A stretch of DNA of 9,619 nt from Actinomycetes bacterium. Its GTDB lineage: Bacteria; Actinomycetota; Acidimicrobiia; Acidimicrobiales; Microtrichaceae. The DNA lies in contig JAFAFZ010000033.1 in NCBI GenBank assembly GCA_023423215.1, positions 1-9,619 of the forward strand, in the 5' to 3' direction. A program made the position numbers and the translations under genes. This document shows positions 1 to 6,366 of this stretch, one piece after another (position 1 is the stretch's first letter; each line of letters opens with the position of its first letter). The notes beneath the pieces were generated by a model. That model was not told the DNA's origin. It was given only the letters and a program-made list of their open reading frames with translations, and did not search any database.

Positions 1-936
1 TACGAGGACCGGGCCGAGCGCCGCACCCGGCGCTGTCGCCCCGGTTACGAGCGTGGCGCCGACGACGTCGACGAGCTCGACGACGCGCAGCTCGAGGTGT
101 TCGCCCGCATGGACGTCGCGCTCGCGCTCGACCTGCCTTTCGACGTCGCGGCGCTGGCGCCCCGCCTGCGGTGGGTGCAGGCGGTCGGCGCGGGGACGGG
201 GCAGCTGCGCTCCGCCGGTGTGCCGTCCCCGCCCATCCGGCTGACGAACGCCGCCGGGACCTCGGCGCCCGAGATCGCCGAGTTCGTGCTGGCCCGCGCG
301 CTCGAGCACACTACCGAGCTGCGCCGTCTGGACGAGCTGCAGGCCGAGCAACGTTGGAAGCCGGTGTACGGCCGTGCGCTGCGCGACCAGACGATCGGGC
401 TGGTCGGGCTGGGCTCGATCAACCTGGCGGTCGCCCGGCTGGCGAGCGCGTTCGGCATGCGGGTGCTCGGCGTCCGCCGACGTCTCGGCCGGCCGCCGAC
501 CTACGTCGACGAGCTGCACCCCATCGACCGCCTGGTGGACGTGGTCGCCGAGTGCGACGTCGTCGTCTCGGCGCTGCCCGAGGCGCCCGGCACCGTCGAG
601 CTGTTCGACGCCGACGTGTTCGCCGCGATGCGGCCGGGGTCGCTGTTCTGCAACGTCGGGCGCGGTTCGGCGGTCGACGAGGCGGCGCTGCTCGCCGCGC
701 TGTCCGCCGGCACACCGGCCGCCGCGGCGCTGGACGTCTTCGCTGACGAGCCGCTGCCGCCGGGGCATCCGTTCTGGACCCACCCGGCGGTGCGCGTCTC
801 GGCGCACTGCTCCAGCGTGCCGGCGCGGTCGATCGAACGTGTCCACGAGCTGTTCCGCCGGAACCTCGCTCGCTTCCTGGCGGGCGAGCCGCTCGAGAAC
901 GAGGTGCCCGTCGGTCCCGACGGGCCCGCCACCTGA
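1..936 (+). CDS. D-2-hydroxyacid dehydrogenase (5' partial)
   Basis: NAD(P)-dependent oxidoreductase of the D-isomer-specific 2-hydroxyacid dehydrogenase family, which interconverts 2-oxoacids and D-2-hydroxyacids in the cytosol. The frame is open from base 1, so the start lies outside the window; the GTG at 97 is internal. 311 codons are visible, against roughly 310-340 residues usual for the family, so little is missing. The Rossmann dinucleotide motif GLVGLGSIN lies near 397-423. The strand that normally ends in an acidic NAD-selecting residue instead ends GVRRR (about 469-483), which suggests NADP(H) preference. The catalytic triad is visible: Arg in NVGRGS (661-663), Glu in DVFADEPLP (748-750) and His in VSAHCSS (805-807). 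The stop overlaps the ribosome-binding site of the next gene, so the two are probably co-transcribed. The exact substrate (glyoxylate, hydroxypyruvate or other) cannot be read from the sequence. Family assignment is firm. Confidence 0.92.
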   Translation, partial: YEDRAERRTRRCRPGYERGADDVDELDDAQLEVFARMDVALALDLPFDVAALAPRLRWVQAVGAGTGQLRSAGVPSPPIRLTNAAGTSAPEIAEFVLARALEHTTELRRLDELQAEQRWKPVYGRALRDQTIGLVGLGSINLAVARLASAFGMRVLGVRRRLGRPPTYVDELHPIDRLVDVVAECDVVVSALPEAPGTVELFDADVFAAMRPGSLFCNVGRGSAVDEAALLAALSAGTPAAAALDVFADEPLPPGHPFWTHPAVRVSAHCSSVPARSIERVHELFRRNLARFLAGEPLENEVPVGPDGPAT

Positions 937-947
937 GGAGTCACCGC

Positions 948-1478
948 ATGCAACCTGCGCCGAGCGGCATCGAGGCCTACGTGGTCGGCCGCACCTACGA
1001 CGTCATGCCGATCCCGATGGTCCCCGAGCACTGCGTGCGGGTGCCGGCGGGCCCGGTCACCTTCGTCGTCGAGTCGCGCCACCTGACCGACGAGGTCATC
1101 AACCACAACGCCCGCTCGCAGGGCCGTCCGGACGGCGTGCTCGACCTGGTCGTCGACGACGGCGGGGCGTCGCTCCACGTGCTGGGCACGGCGGACGACC
1201 TCGAGCACCTGCGCTTCGACTGCTTCGAGCACGAGCCGCACTACCACTACGTGCGCAACGACGACGGCACGAACGTCGTCGTCGCCGTCGACCGCCACGC
1301 CCTTGGCGACCCGCTCGAGTTCACGCTCCACGCGGTGCGGTCCCGGCTGCCCGAGATGCTCGAGTTCGCCGGCGCGGACGATCTGGCCGCATCGGCGCGG
1401 GCCTCGTCCGACGTGGTCGCCGAGGCGCTCGGCGAGGTCGAGCGCCTGCTCCGCGCCGCCGACATCCGCCCCGCCTGA
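948..1478 (+). CDS. Uncharacterised 176-aa protein
   Basis: I cannot name the family with confidence. The ATG at 948 is preceded by GAGGAG (935-940) at a spacing of seven bases; that site overlaps the stop of the upstream dehydrogenase, so the pair is probably translated from one message. The protein is acidic and soluble-looking, with no signal peptide or membrane segment. Residues 30-90 read as alternating beta strands. A conspicuous histidine/aromatic cluster, FDCFEHEPHYHY (residues 90-101), is followed by a short turn and another strand. The C-terminal third (about 130-172) is helical and acidic, with the segment RLPEMLEFAGADDLA. The His cluster could bind a metal, or it could simply be a family signature; nothing proves either. 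Codon use matches the neighbours, so it looks like a resident gene. Its partner suggests a role linked to organic-acid metabolism, but that rests on context alone. Confidence 0.85.
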   Translation: MQPAPSGIEAYVVGRTYDVMPIPMVPEHCVRVPAGPVTFVVESRHLTDEVINHNARSQGRPDGVLDLVVDDGGASLHVLGTADDLEHLRFDCFEHEPHYHYVRNDDGTNVVVAVDRHALGDPLEFTLHAVRSRLPEMLEFAGADDLAASARASSDVVAEALGEVERLLRAADIRPA

Positions 1479-1529
1479 CGCCGGCCTGTCGCCGTGCGCA
1501 CCCACGCGGTCCCACCACACCCGATCTGA

Positions 1530-1590
1530 TCTTCCGGTGCGATCGTGCGCGCCCAGCGCACGCGATCCCACCGGAAGACCCCGCTCCCGC
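1530..1590. repeat. Hairpin repeat unit 1
   Basis: First of two tandem imperfect copies between convergent genes. The outer arms TCTTCCGGTG (1530-1539) and CACCGGAAGA (1569-1578) are perfect inverse complements. Inside them GATCG (1541-1545) pairs with CGATC (1563-1567), and TGCGC (1546-1550) pairs with GCGCA (1556-1560), leaving a five-base loop, a two-base bulge and one mismatch. The unit continues with AAGACC and a CTCCC motif to about 1590. There is no T tract. It could serve as a bidirectional terminator or be a REP-like dispersed palindrome. Confidence 0.75.
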
Positions 1591-1602
1591 TCCGCGCCCT
1601 CG

Positions 1603-1662
1603 TCTTCAGGTGCGATCGTGCGCTGCGGCGGCTGGCGATGGCACCGAAAGACCTCACTCCCA
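1603..1662. repeat. Hairpin repeat unit 2
   Basis: Second copy, offset 73 bases from the first. The left 21 bases (1603-1623) differ from those of unit 1 at one position only (TCTTCA for TCTTCC). The right arm (1636-1651) pairs less well: TCTT with AAGA, GGTGC with GCACC, and ATCG with CGAT, interrupted by three mismatches. The tail AAGACCTCACTCCCAC matches unit 1 apart from a few transitions. A degenerate fragment resembling the right arm (GCGCAC, then GCGGTCCCACC) also appears at 1496-1515, possibly a decayed third copy. Beyond these repeats I see no gene in 1479-1696. Confidence 0.68.
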
Positions 1663-1696
1663 CGGATCGAGCGGCACCGCTGGAACCCGTGCAGCG

Positions 1697-3211
1697 TCAG
1701 TCGTCGAGGTAGACGAGGCCGTCGCCGACGATGCGGTGCGGGACACCGACGTCGGAGAGGTCGTCTTCCCACGGCCGCACGACGTCGGGGTCGGCCTGCT
1801 CCATGCCGTGGTCCGCCATCACGACGACGGCGGTGCGGTCCAGCACGCCGGCACGCTCGACGGCGGCGAGGACCTCGCCGACGCGGGCGTCGCTGTCGCG
1901 CACCGCGGCCCGGGCCAGCTCGCCGTGCGGTCCGCTGACGTGCCCCGCCTCGTCGGTGACCGCCAGGCTGCACCAGCTGAGCCGCGGCAGCTCGTTGCCG
2001 GGCTCGCGCTCCCAGCACGCGACGGTGTGGGCGACGCTGACGTGGTCGACCCGCGACATGAACGCGTACTCGCCGGACGCCGCGGCGGCGTCCAGGTCCA
2101 CGTGGGTGACGTCCTGGAGCTCGGGCAGGCCCTCGGCGCTGCCGTCGCGCACCATCGCGAAGCTTGAGACGGTCGCGCCGGTGTCGCAGAACTCGAAGGT
2201 CGCCGAGGTGCATGCGCCGGGCCAGGTGCGCTCGATCGCGTCGAAGAGCGTCTCGACGTCGGGGGAGAGGTGGCGCATCGCCCAGAACATCTGCTCGTAG
2301 GCGAGCAGGTCGGGCACCGAGCCGTCGCGTCGGTCGATCCACGTGTTGTGGAGCACGCCCGAGTGGCCGGGATGTGCCCCGGTCACCGCGGTGGTGTGGT
2401 TGGCCAGGGTGGCGGTGGGCAGCGAGGCGATGGCGCCCTGGCGCAGGCCGGTGCCCCGCGCCACCAGGTCGGCCAGGTGCGGTGCCTCGCCGGCGTCGAT
2501 GACGTCGTGCAGCAGGTTCGCGTTGCAGCCGTCGAGGAGCAGCACGACGACGTGGTCGGCGTGCTCGCCGTCGAGCACCGCCTCGATCGGGTCGCCGTCC
2601 TGGCGTCGCAGCAGAGCGTCGGCTCGACGGCGGCCGGTCGGTCCGATCCCGTCGGGGTGCGGCGCGACACCGAGCAGCGCGGCGACCGTGGGCGCGATGT
2701 CGACCGTGCGGGCGGAGCCGTCCACCAGCCCACGAGCGCGGATGCCGGCACCGGCGGCCAGGAACGGCGCACGAGCCTGGGTCACCGCGAGCGATCCGTG
2801 CTGGCCCAGGTGCCCGCCGTAGGCGTGGGCGGCGGTGTGCATCGCCAGCAGCTCGGGTACACGGGGCGAGTCGAAGAACTGGGCGATCGAGTCGAACGCG
2901 CCGGGGTAGGCGTTGTCCGCCCGTCGGGGGTGTGCGTGGGCTCGTTCCTCGGCGTGGCCCACCAGGTGGTCGACGTCGCGCACGGCGAGCGGGTCCACCC
3001 CGGTGGTCGAGCGCACCGCGTAGGTCGGTCGGTCACCCGAGCGGTCGCGTGCGAACTCGACCGAGCCGGCCGGGGTGGCGGCCCGGTAGAGATCGACGTC
3101 CCCGTCCCTGCCGACGGGGCGCACGACCATCTCGACGCGGTCGGCGAGAGCGTCCGAGGTCAGCGCTGCTTCGAGCTGCTCGACCGCGGGATGGGCTGCT
3201 GCCTCGTGCAC
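1697..3211 (-). CDS. Alkaline-phosphatase-superfamily phosphodiesterase, permuted order
   Basis: Predicted metal-dependent phosphodiesterase or nucleotide pyrophosphatase (PF01663-like), 504 residues. The GTG start follows GGAGGG (3216-3221) at a four-base spacing. The seven residues expected at a two-zinc NPP-type site are all present: Asp227 in VVVLLLDG, nucleophile Thr268 in LPTATLANH (with Asn271), Asp420 and His424 in TDEAGH, Asp467-His468 in MADHGM, and His138 in GQHGS. The order is odd. His138 and the RTVDIAPTVAALLG segment (168-181) normally close the domain, but here they precede the DG strand and nucleophile; the protein ends about 35 residues after DHGM, just after a strand-like GLVYLDD. 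This is the pattern of a circular permutation. No signal peptide or membrane helix is seen, so it is probably cytosolic. It lies 60 bases downstream of the DUF1905 gene on the same strand. The superfamily is firm; the substrate is unknown. Confidence 0.9.
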   Translation of the reverse strand: MHEAAAHPAVEQLEAALTSDALADRVEMVVRPVGRDGDVDLYRAATPAGSVEFARDRSGDRPTYAVRSTTGVDPLAVRDVDHLVGHAEERAHAHPRRADNAYPGAFDSIAQFFDSPRVPELLAMHTAAHAYGGHLGQHGSLAVTQARAPFLAAGAGIRARGLVDGSARTVDIAPTVAALLGVAPHPDGIGPTGRRRADALLRRQDGDPIEAVLDGEHADHVVVLLLDGCNANLLHDVIDAGEAPHLADLVARGTGLRQGAIASLPTATLANHTTAVTGAHPGHSGVLHNTWIDRRDGSVPDLLAYEQMFWAMRHLSPDVETLFDAIERTWPGACTSATFEFCDTGATVSSFAMVRDGSAEGLPELQDVTHVDLDAAAASGEYAFMSRVDHVSVAHTVACWEREPGNELPRLSWCSLAVTDEAGHVSGPHGELARAAVRDSDARVGEVLAAVERAGVLDRTAVVVMADHGMEQADPDVVRPWEDDLSDVGVPHRIVGDGLVYLDD

Positions 3212-3220
3212 GGTTCCCTC

Positions 3221-3234
3221 CGTCGGATCCGACG
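3221..3234. promoter_or_regulatory. 14-bp perfect palindrome upstream of phosphodiesterase
   Basis: CGTCGGATCCGACG is a perfect palindrome that abuts the ribosome-binding site (3216-3221) of the phosphodiesterase gene on the minus strand. It sits in the 60-base gap after the DUF1905 stop codon. It could be an operator half-turn or a small structure affecting translation, or it could be chance in GC-rich DNA. The palindrome is seen directly; a function is not supported by anything else. Confidence 0.3.
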
Positions 3235-3271
3235 CTCGGCCCTCCGCCGTGGGTCGCCAGCGGCGAGGAGC

Positions 3272-3556
3272 CTACCCCTCGTCGTCGAGGCGCCGTTCCA
3301 GCCGGACCGTGACGTCGTCGCCGGCCTCCTTGCGGATGGCGCGGCGCAGGTCGGCCCTGATCGGCAGCTTGTGGGTGCCGTCTCCGAGGGCCATGAACGA
3401 GCTGCGGAACGGTTCGCCGTCGACGGTGCCCTCGACCTTGACGAGGCCCTTCGTGCCGAAGAACTCGGCGGACCCGGGCATGACGACGTCGGTCCACCCG
3501 CCCTTCGCCGGGCTCTTCTGCATGGTCGCGGTGAACTGACGGTCGAGCTCGCTCAT
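3272..3556 (-). CDS. DUF1905 domain protein
   Basis: Small cytosolic protein of 94 residues that consists almost entirely of one DUF1905-type beta-barrel domain (PF08922), whose function is not established. The order of motifs fits that family: an opening strand FTATMQK, the aromatic GGWTDVVMP (19-27), [20 protein letters not shown] (31-50), a GDGTHKLPI turn (58-66), the helix [15 protein letters not shown] (67-81) and a final strand VTVRLERR. The ATG is preceded by AGGAGG (3563-3568) with a six-base spacer, which fixes the start; longer readings of this frame run into the divergent lipoprotein gene and are not credible. In some bacteria DUF1905 precedes a YdeI/OmpD-associated domain; that second domain is absent here. 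The phosphodiesterase gene follows 60 bases later on the same strand, so the two may be co-transcribed. Confidence 0.86.
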   Translation of the reverse strand: MSELDRQFTATMQKSPAKGGWTDVVMPGSAEFFGTKGLVKVEGTVDGEPFRSSFMALGDGTHKLPIRADLRRAIRKEAGDDVTVRLERRLDDEG

Positions 3557-3623
3557 GTTGGACCTCCTGATCGCGTCCCACCTCTCGGACGCCTCGTCGG
3601 GACGGAACTCATCGTCGCTCGGG

Positions 3624-3652
3624 AAGTGCCGATCGGGAACTGCACCTACGTT
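3624..3652 (+). promoter_or_regulatory. Possible promoter for lipoprotein gene
   Basis: The 143-base divergent gap (3557-3699) contains TACGTT at 3647-3652, a fit to the TANNNT -10 pattern common in high-GC actinobacteria, 47 bases before the chosen lipoprotein start. The hexamer 17 bases upstream (3624-3629, AAGTGC) is a poor -35. I saw no convincing promoter for the DUF1905 gene on the other strand. Weak candidate only. Confidence 0.22.
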
Positions 3653-3699
3653 GGTGGACGGAAGGGTGGCCCACGGGCCAGATGACGGGGGAACGAGCG

Positions 3700-6270
3700 A
3701 TGAACAGGACGTGGAGCGTGGCGACGGCCGTGGCCGTGCTGATGGCCGTCGTGGTCGCGGCGTGCGTACCGACCGGACCGCCCGGGCCCGACGGTCCGGA
3801 TCCGTTCCCCGCGCCGACCCGCATGGGGTCCGACGGGCTGCTGCTCGGCGACGATCCCGAGGCCGGGGTCGAGCAGGGCATGTGGCTGAGCATCGCCGGT
3901 CCGACCACGCCCAAGTCGCAGGGCGACCGCCGCCAGTCCCGGACCTGCGGCACCACCATGGCGTTCGGCTGCAACCCCGAGACCGGCCAGAACGACGAGT
4001 TCGACCCGAACGGCTACACCTTCGGCGTCGAGGCCGGCGCCGTCGCGCAGGTCGAGGGCCTGCGCATCGAGGCGTTCGACGGCGCCGCAGTGCCGGTCGG
4101 CGACCGCTGCACCCTGGGTCGCCTCCCGACCGCCGGCCAAGTCGCGGCCCTGGCCGCCTTCTACCCGGACGCCACGGAGCGCTACGCCGACGGCCCCGGA
4201 CCCTGGTGCACCGGCGACCAGCTCGCCACCACCGGGACTTCGGGCACCGCCGCGACCACGTTCGTGGTGCGCGCGCCGGACGACACGCCCTGGACCGACG
4301 TCGACAACCCCGTCGTCGACGTGCCAGGGTGCCGTCCGGTGACCATGCCGGTCGTCTCGGCGACCAGCCCGAGCATCTACCAGCTGCTGCACCCGAGCGA
4401 TGGCGTGGCCGATGCCCAGGCGGTCGTCGCGGATGACGGCGTGCTGACCATCGCCGAGACCTTCCGTCGGTGGGCGCCGGTCTGCACGCTGCCGCCCGAG
4501 GCGGTCGAGCAGGGCACCTACGTCCTGCAGGCTCGTTCGCACGCGGCGGCGTCCTCGCCGTTGGTCGACCTGTCGGCCCCGTCCGCTGGGGGTGCGAACC
4601 GCTACTCGCTGCGCGCTCCGTACGGTCTGCACGCACGCGGCCAGATGTCGACGTTCGTCAACCCTGCGGCCGGAGCCACCTCGCCGCTCCGGCTCGTCGA
4701 GGTCGCCCCGGAGCACCGCGGCGACACGCTGCGGCTCGAGGTGTTCGATCTGGACACCGCTCGACGCCTCGAGGTCCTGCCGGTCGGCGCAGCCGGCCTT
4801 GCGAGCTCCTCCGGGTGCACCGTCACCCGAGACCAGGTCGAGGTCGTCGAGGTGGAGCCCGGCTCGTGCGTGGTCTGGACGCCGATGTCCGAGTCGTCGG
4901 GGTCGCTGCTGACGATCGACGTGCCGGTTCCGGCGGACCTGTCCTGCGGTTCCTCGTGCTGGTTCCGGGTCCAGGTCGACTACGGCACGCCGACCACGAA
5001 CGACACCGTCACCTGGTCGGCATCGTTCCCGGGCGACGGCGGGCCGGCCCCGAGCACCACGTCGACCACGCCGACGTCGACGAGCACGACCCGTCCGCCG
5101 ACCACGACCACGACCACCACCACCACGACGACGACGACCACCACCCTGCCGGGCGTCCCGGAGGAGCCGGGTGTGGCGTCGACCTACCAGAACGATCCGA
5201 CCCACCGCGGTTGGGTCCGCGACGACGAGCTGGACGTGCCCGAGCTGGTCGACCGCTGGTCCGCGACGCTGCCGGGCGCAGCGTCCTACGCCGTCATCGC
5301 CCGCGACACCCTCGTGGTCGCGGCAGCAACGGCGACGACGCAGTACGGCACGACGGTGCACGCCTACGAGCTCTCGACCGGCGCCAGACGTTGGTCGGTC
5401 GACCTCGGAGGGTCGTACCGCTGGGGCGGGATCGCGTACGAGGACGGACGGGTGATCGCCCTCAACGGCAGCGGGCGGGTCCGCGCGCTGGACCTGTCGA
5501 CCGGATCGATCCTCTGGGAGCAGCAGCTCTCGCAGTGGTCGTTCAACGCGGCGCCCGTCGTGCGCCAGAACTACGTGTACGTGACCGGCAGCGGGTCCGG
5601 CGGCACGATGTACGCCCTCGACGCCCGGACCGGTGGCGTGATCTGGAACCGCTCGATCGGCAACGGGTCGGTGAGCTCGCCGGCGGTCGACCCGTCCGGC
5701 GTGTACACCAGCCACACCTGCGATACGAGCCGCGTGAGCCTGTTCGGGGTGTTCGTCTGGCAGCTCCCACGGAGCTGCAGCGGTGGTGGCGGCAAGCAGG
5801 TCGCTCTGGATCCCGACAGCGGTCGGCTCTTCGTCCGTGACGTGCGCGTCGCCGGCACCTCCACCAACGTGGTCCTCGATGCCGCGACGGGAGCGATCGG
5901 GCCGACGATCCCGGCCGGGTCGCCGTACGCCGTCGACGGCGACGCGGCGTTCACCGTCGCCAACGACGTGCTCGTGAAGATCGACCCCGCGACCGGAGCC
6001 CAGCTCTGGAGCATGGGCGGCGACGTGGACGACGACCTGGTGGGTCCGCCCCTCGTCGTGAACGACACCGTGCTGGTCGGCGGACGGTCGGGCAAGGTCT
6101 ACGGCATCTCGGCGGTGACCGGCGCTCGTGTGTGGACCTCGAGCAGGGGCGCGCCGGTCGCGAAGATCGACGAGCAGAACGTGATGAAGCCGACCTCGTC
6201 CATCGCGGTCGGCCTCGGTCACGTCGTGGTCCCGACCGACACCGGGTTCCGCGTCTTCTCGGAGGGCTGA
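3700..6270 (+). CDS. Lipoprotein with Thr-rich linker and PQQ-type beta-propeller
   Basis: Predicted exported lipoprotein, 856 residues. The ATG at 3700 is preferred over the one at 3682 because GGGGGA lies eight bases before it and because it starts directly with an export signal: a short MNRTW n-region, a hydrophobic core and the lipobox VVAAC with Cys22. Residues 23-447 form a cysteine-containing, beta-rich region I do not recognise. Residues 448-490 are a Pro/Thr/Ser linker with 15 consecutive Thr (468-482). Residues 492-856 are a PQQ/BamB-like beta-propeller; repeated blade motifs are visible near 556 ([10 protein letters not shown]), 597 ([10 protein letters not shown]), 640 ([10 protein letters not shown]), 726 (LDAATGA), 761 ([10 protein letters not shown]) and 803 ([10 protein letters not shown]). 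Such propellers bind PQQ or act as protein-interaction scaffolds; no catalytic signature shows this one is a dehydrogenase. It stands alone between a divergent gene and a flavoenzyme gene. Confidence 0.9.
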   Translation: MNRTWSVATAVAVLMAVVVAACVPTGPPGPDGPDPFPAPTRMGSDGLLLGDDPEAGVEQGMWLSIAGPTTPKSQGDRRQSRTCGTTMAFGCNPETGQNDEFDPNGYTFGVEAGAVAQVEGLRIEAFDGAAVPVGDRCTLGRLPTAGQVAALAAFYPDATERYADGPGPWCTGDQLATTGTSGTAATTFVVRAPDDTPWTDVDNPVVDVPGCRPVTMPVVSATSPSIYQLLHPSDGVADAQAVVADDGVLTIAETFRRWAPVCTLPPEAVEQGTYVLQARSHAAASSPLVDLSAPSAGGANRYSLRAPYGLHARGQMSTFVNPAAGATSPLRLVEVAPEHRGDTLRLEVFDLDTARRLEVLPVGAAGLASSSGCTVTRDQVEVVEVEPGSCVVWTPMSESSGSLLTIDVPVPADLSCGSSCWFRVQVDYGTPTTNDTVTWSASFPGDGGPAPSTTSTTPTSTSTTRPPTTTTTTTTTTTTTTTLPGVPEEPGVASTYQNDPTHRGWVRDDELDVPELVDRWSATLPGAASYAVIARDTLVVAAATATTQYGTTVHAYELSTGARRWSVDLGGSYRWGGIAYEDGRVIALNGSGRVRALDLSTGSILWEQQLSQWSFNAAPVVRQNYVYVTGSGSGGTMYALDARTGGVIWNRSIGNGSVSSPAVDPSGVYTSHTCDTSRVSLFGVFVWQLPRSCSGGGGKQVALDPDSGRLFVRDVRVAGTSTNVVLDAATGAIGPTIPAGSPYAVDGDAAFTVANDVLVKIDPATGAQLWSMGGDVDDDLVGPPLVVNDTVLVGGRSGKVYGISAVTGARVWTSSRGAPVAKIDEQNVMKPTSSIAVGLGHVVVPTDTGFRVFSEG
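5101..5145 (+). repeat. Poly-Thr ACC/ACG codon tract
   Basis: Fifteen consecutive threonine codons using only ACC and ACG, within a longer Thr/Ser/Pro-rich stretch from about 5041. It encodes the flexible, probably extended linker between the N-terminal region and the propeller of the lipoprotein. Near-identical triplets make it prone to length change by replication slippage in multiples of three. Confidence 0.9.
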
Positions 6271-6300
6271 CCCCCGACGGCACTCGGCTCCCGGACCAGC

Positions 6301-6322
6301 GGCCCGGACGCCGCTGCGGGCC
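6301..6322 (+). terminator. Possible hairpin terminator after lipoprotein
   Basis: GGCCCG (6301-6306) and CGGGCC (6317-6322) form a six-pair GC stem with a ten-base loop, 30 bases after the lipoprotein stop. More GGCC-rich pairing possibilities follow to about 6340. There is no T tract, so it is at best an actinobacterial-type stem without a U tail. The surrounding GC content makes chance pairing likely. Confidence 0.3.
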
Positions 6323-6366
6323 GGGGCCGTTCGGGCCGGACCCCCGCGCTGTGGCACGCTCGGTCG

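Noticed and set aside
374..2167. 597-codon plus-strand frame across the dehydrogenase, the unknown gene and the repeat gap
   Set aside because: It overlaps two better-supported genes in another frame, has an Arg/Pro/Ser-rich composition without domain character, and ends inside the phosphodiesterase gene.
501..2342. 613-codon minus-strand frame
   Set aside because: It overlaps real genes on both strands and its translation is Arg-rich with no recognisable fold.
3604..3640. GGAAC motifs as possible ECF-sigma -35 elements
   Set aside because: No matching -10 element lies at the 16-17 base spacing expected of ECF promoters, so the matches are likely chance.
2270..3685. 471-codon plus-strand frame opposite the phosphodiesterase
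   Set aside because: It is the reverse-strand shadow of a gene whose seven active-site residues are present. Its own translation is Gly/Val/Arg-rich without motifs.
3682..3699. Upstream ATG adding six residues to the lipoprotein
   Set aside because: The second ATG at 3700 has the better-spaced purine-rich site and gives a normal signal peptide; the extra residues would add a charged stretch before it.
3557..4636. Long N-terminal extension of the DUF1905 gene
   Set aside because: The AGGAGG at 3563-3568 and the normal DUF1905 length fix the start at 3556. The extension is antisense to the lipoprotein and low complexity.
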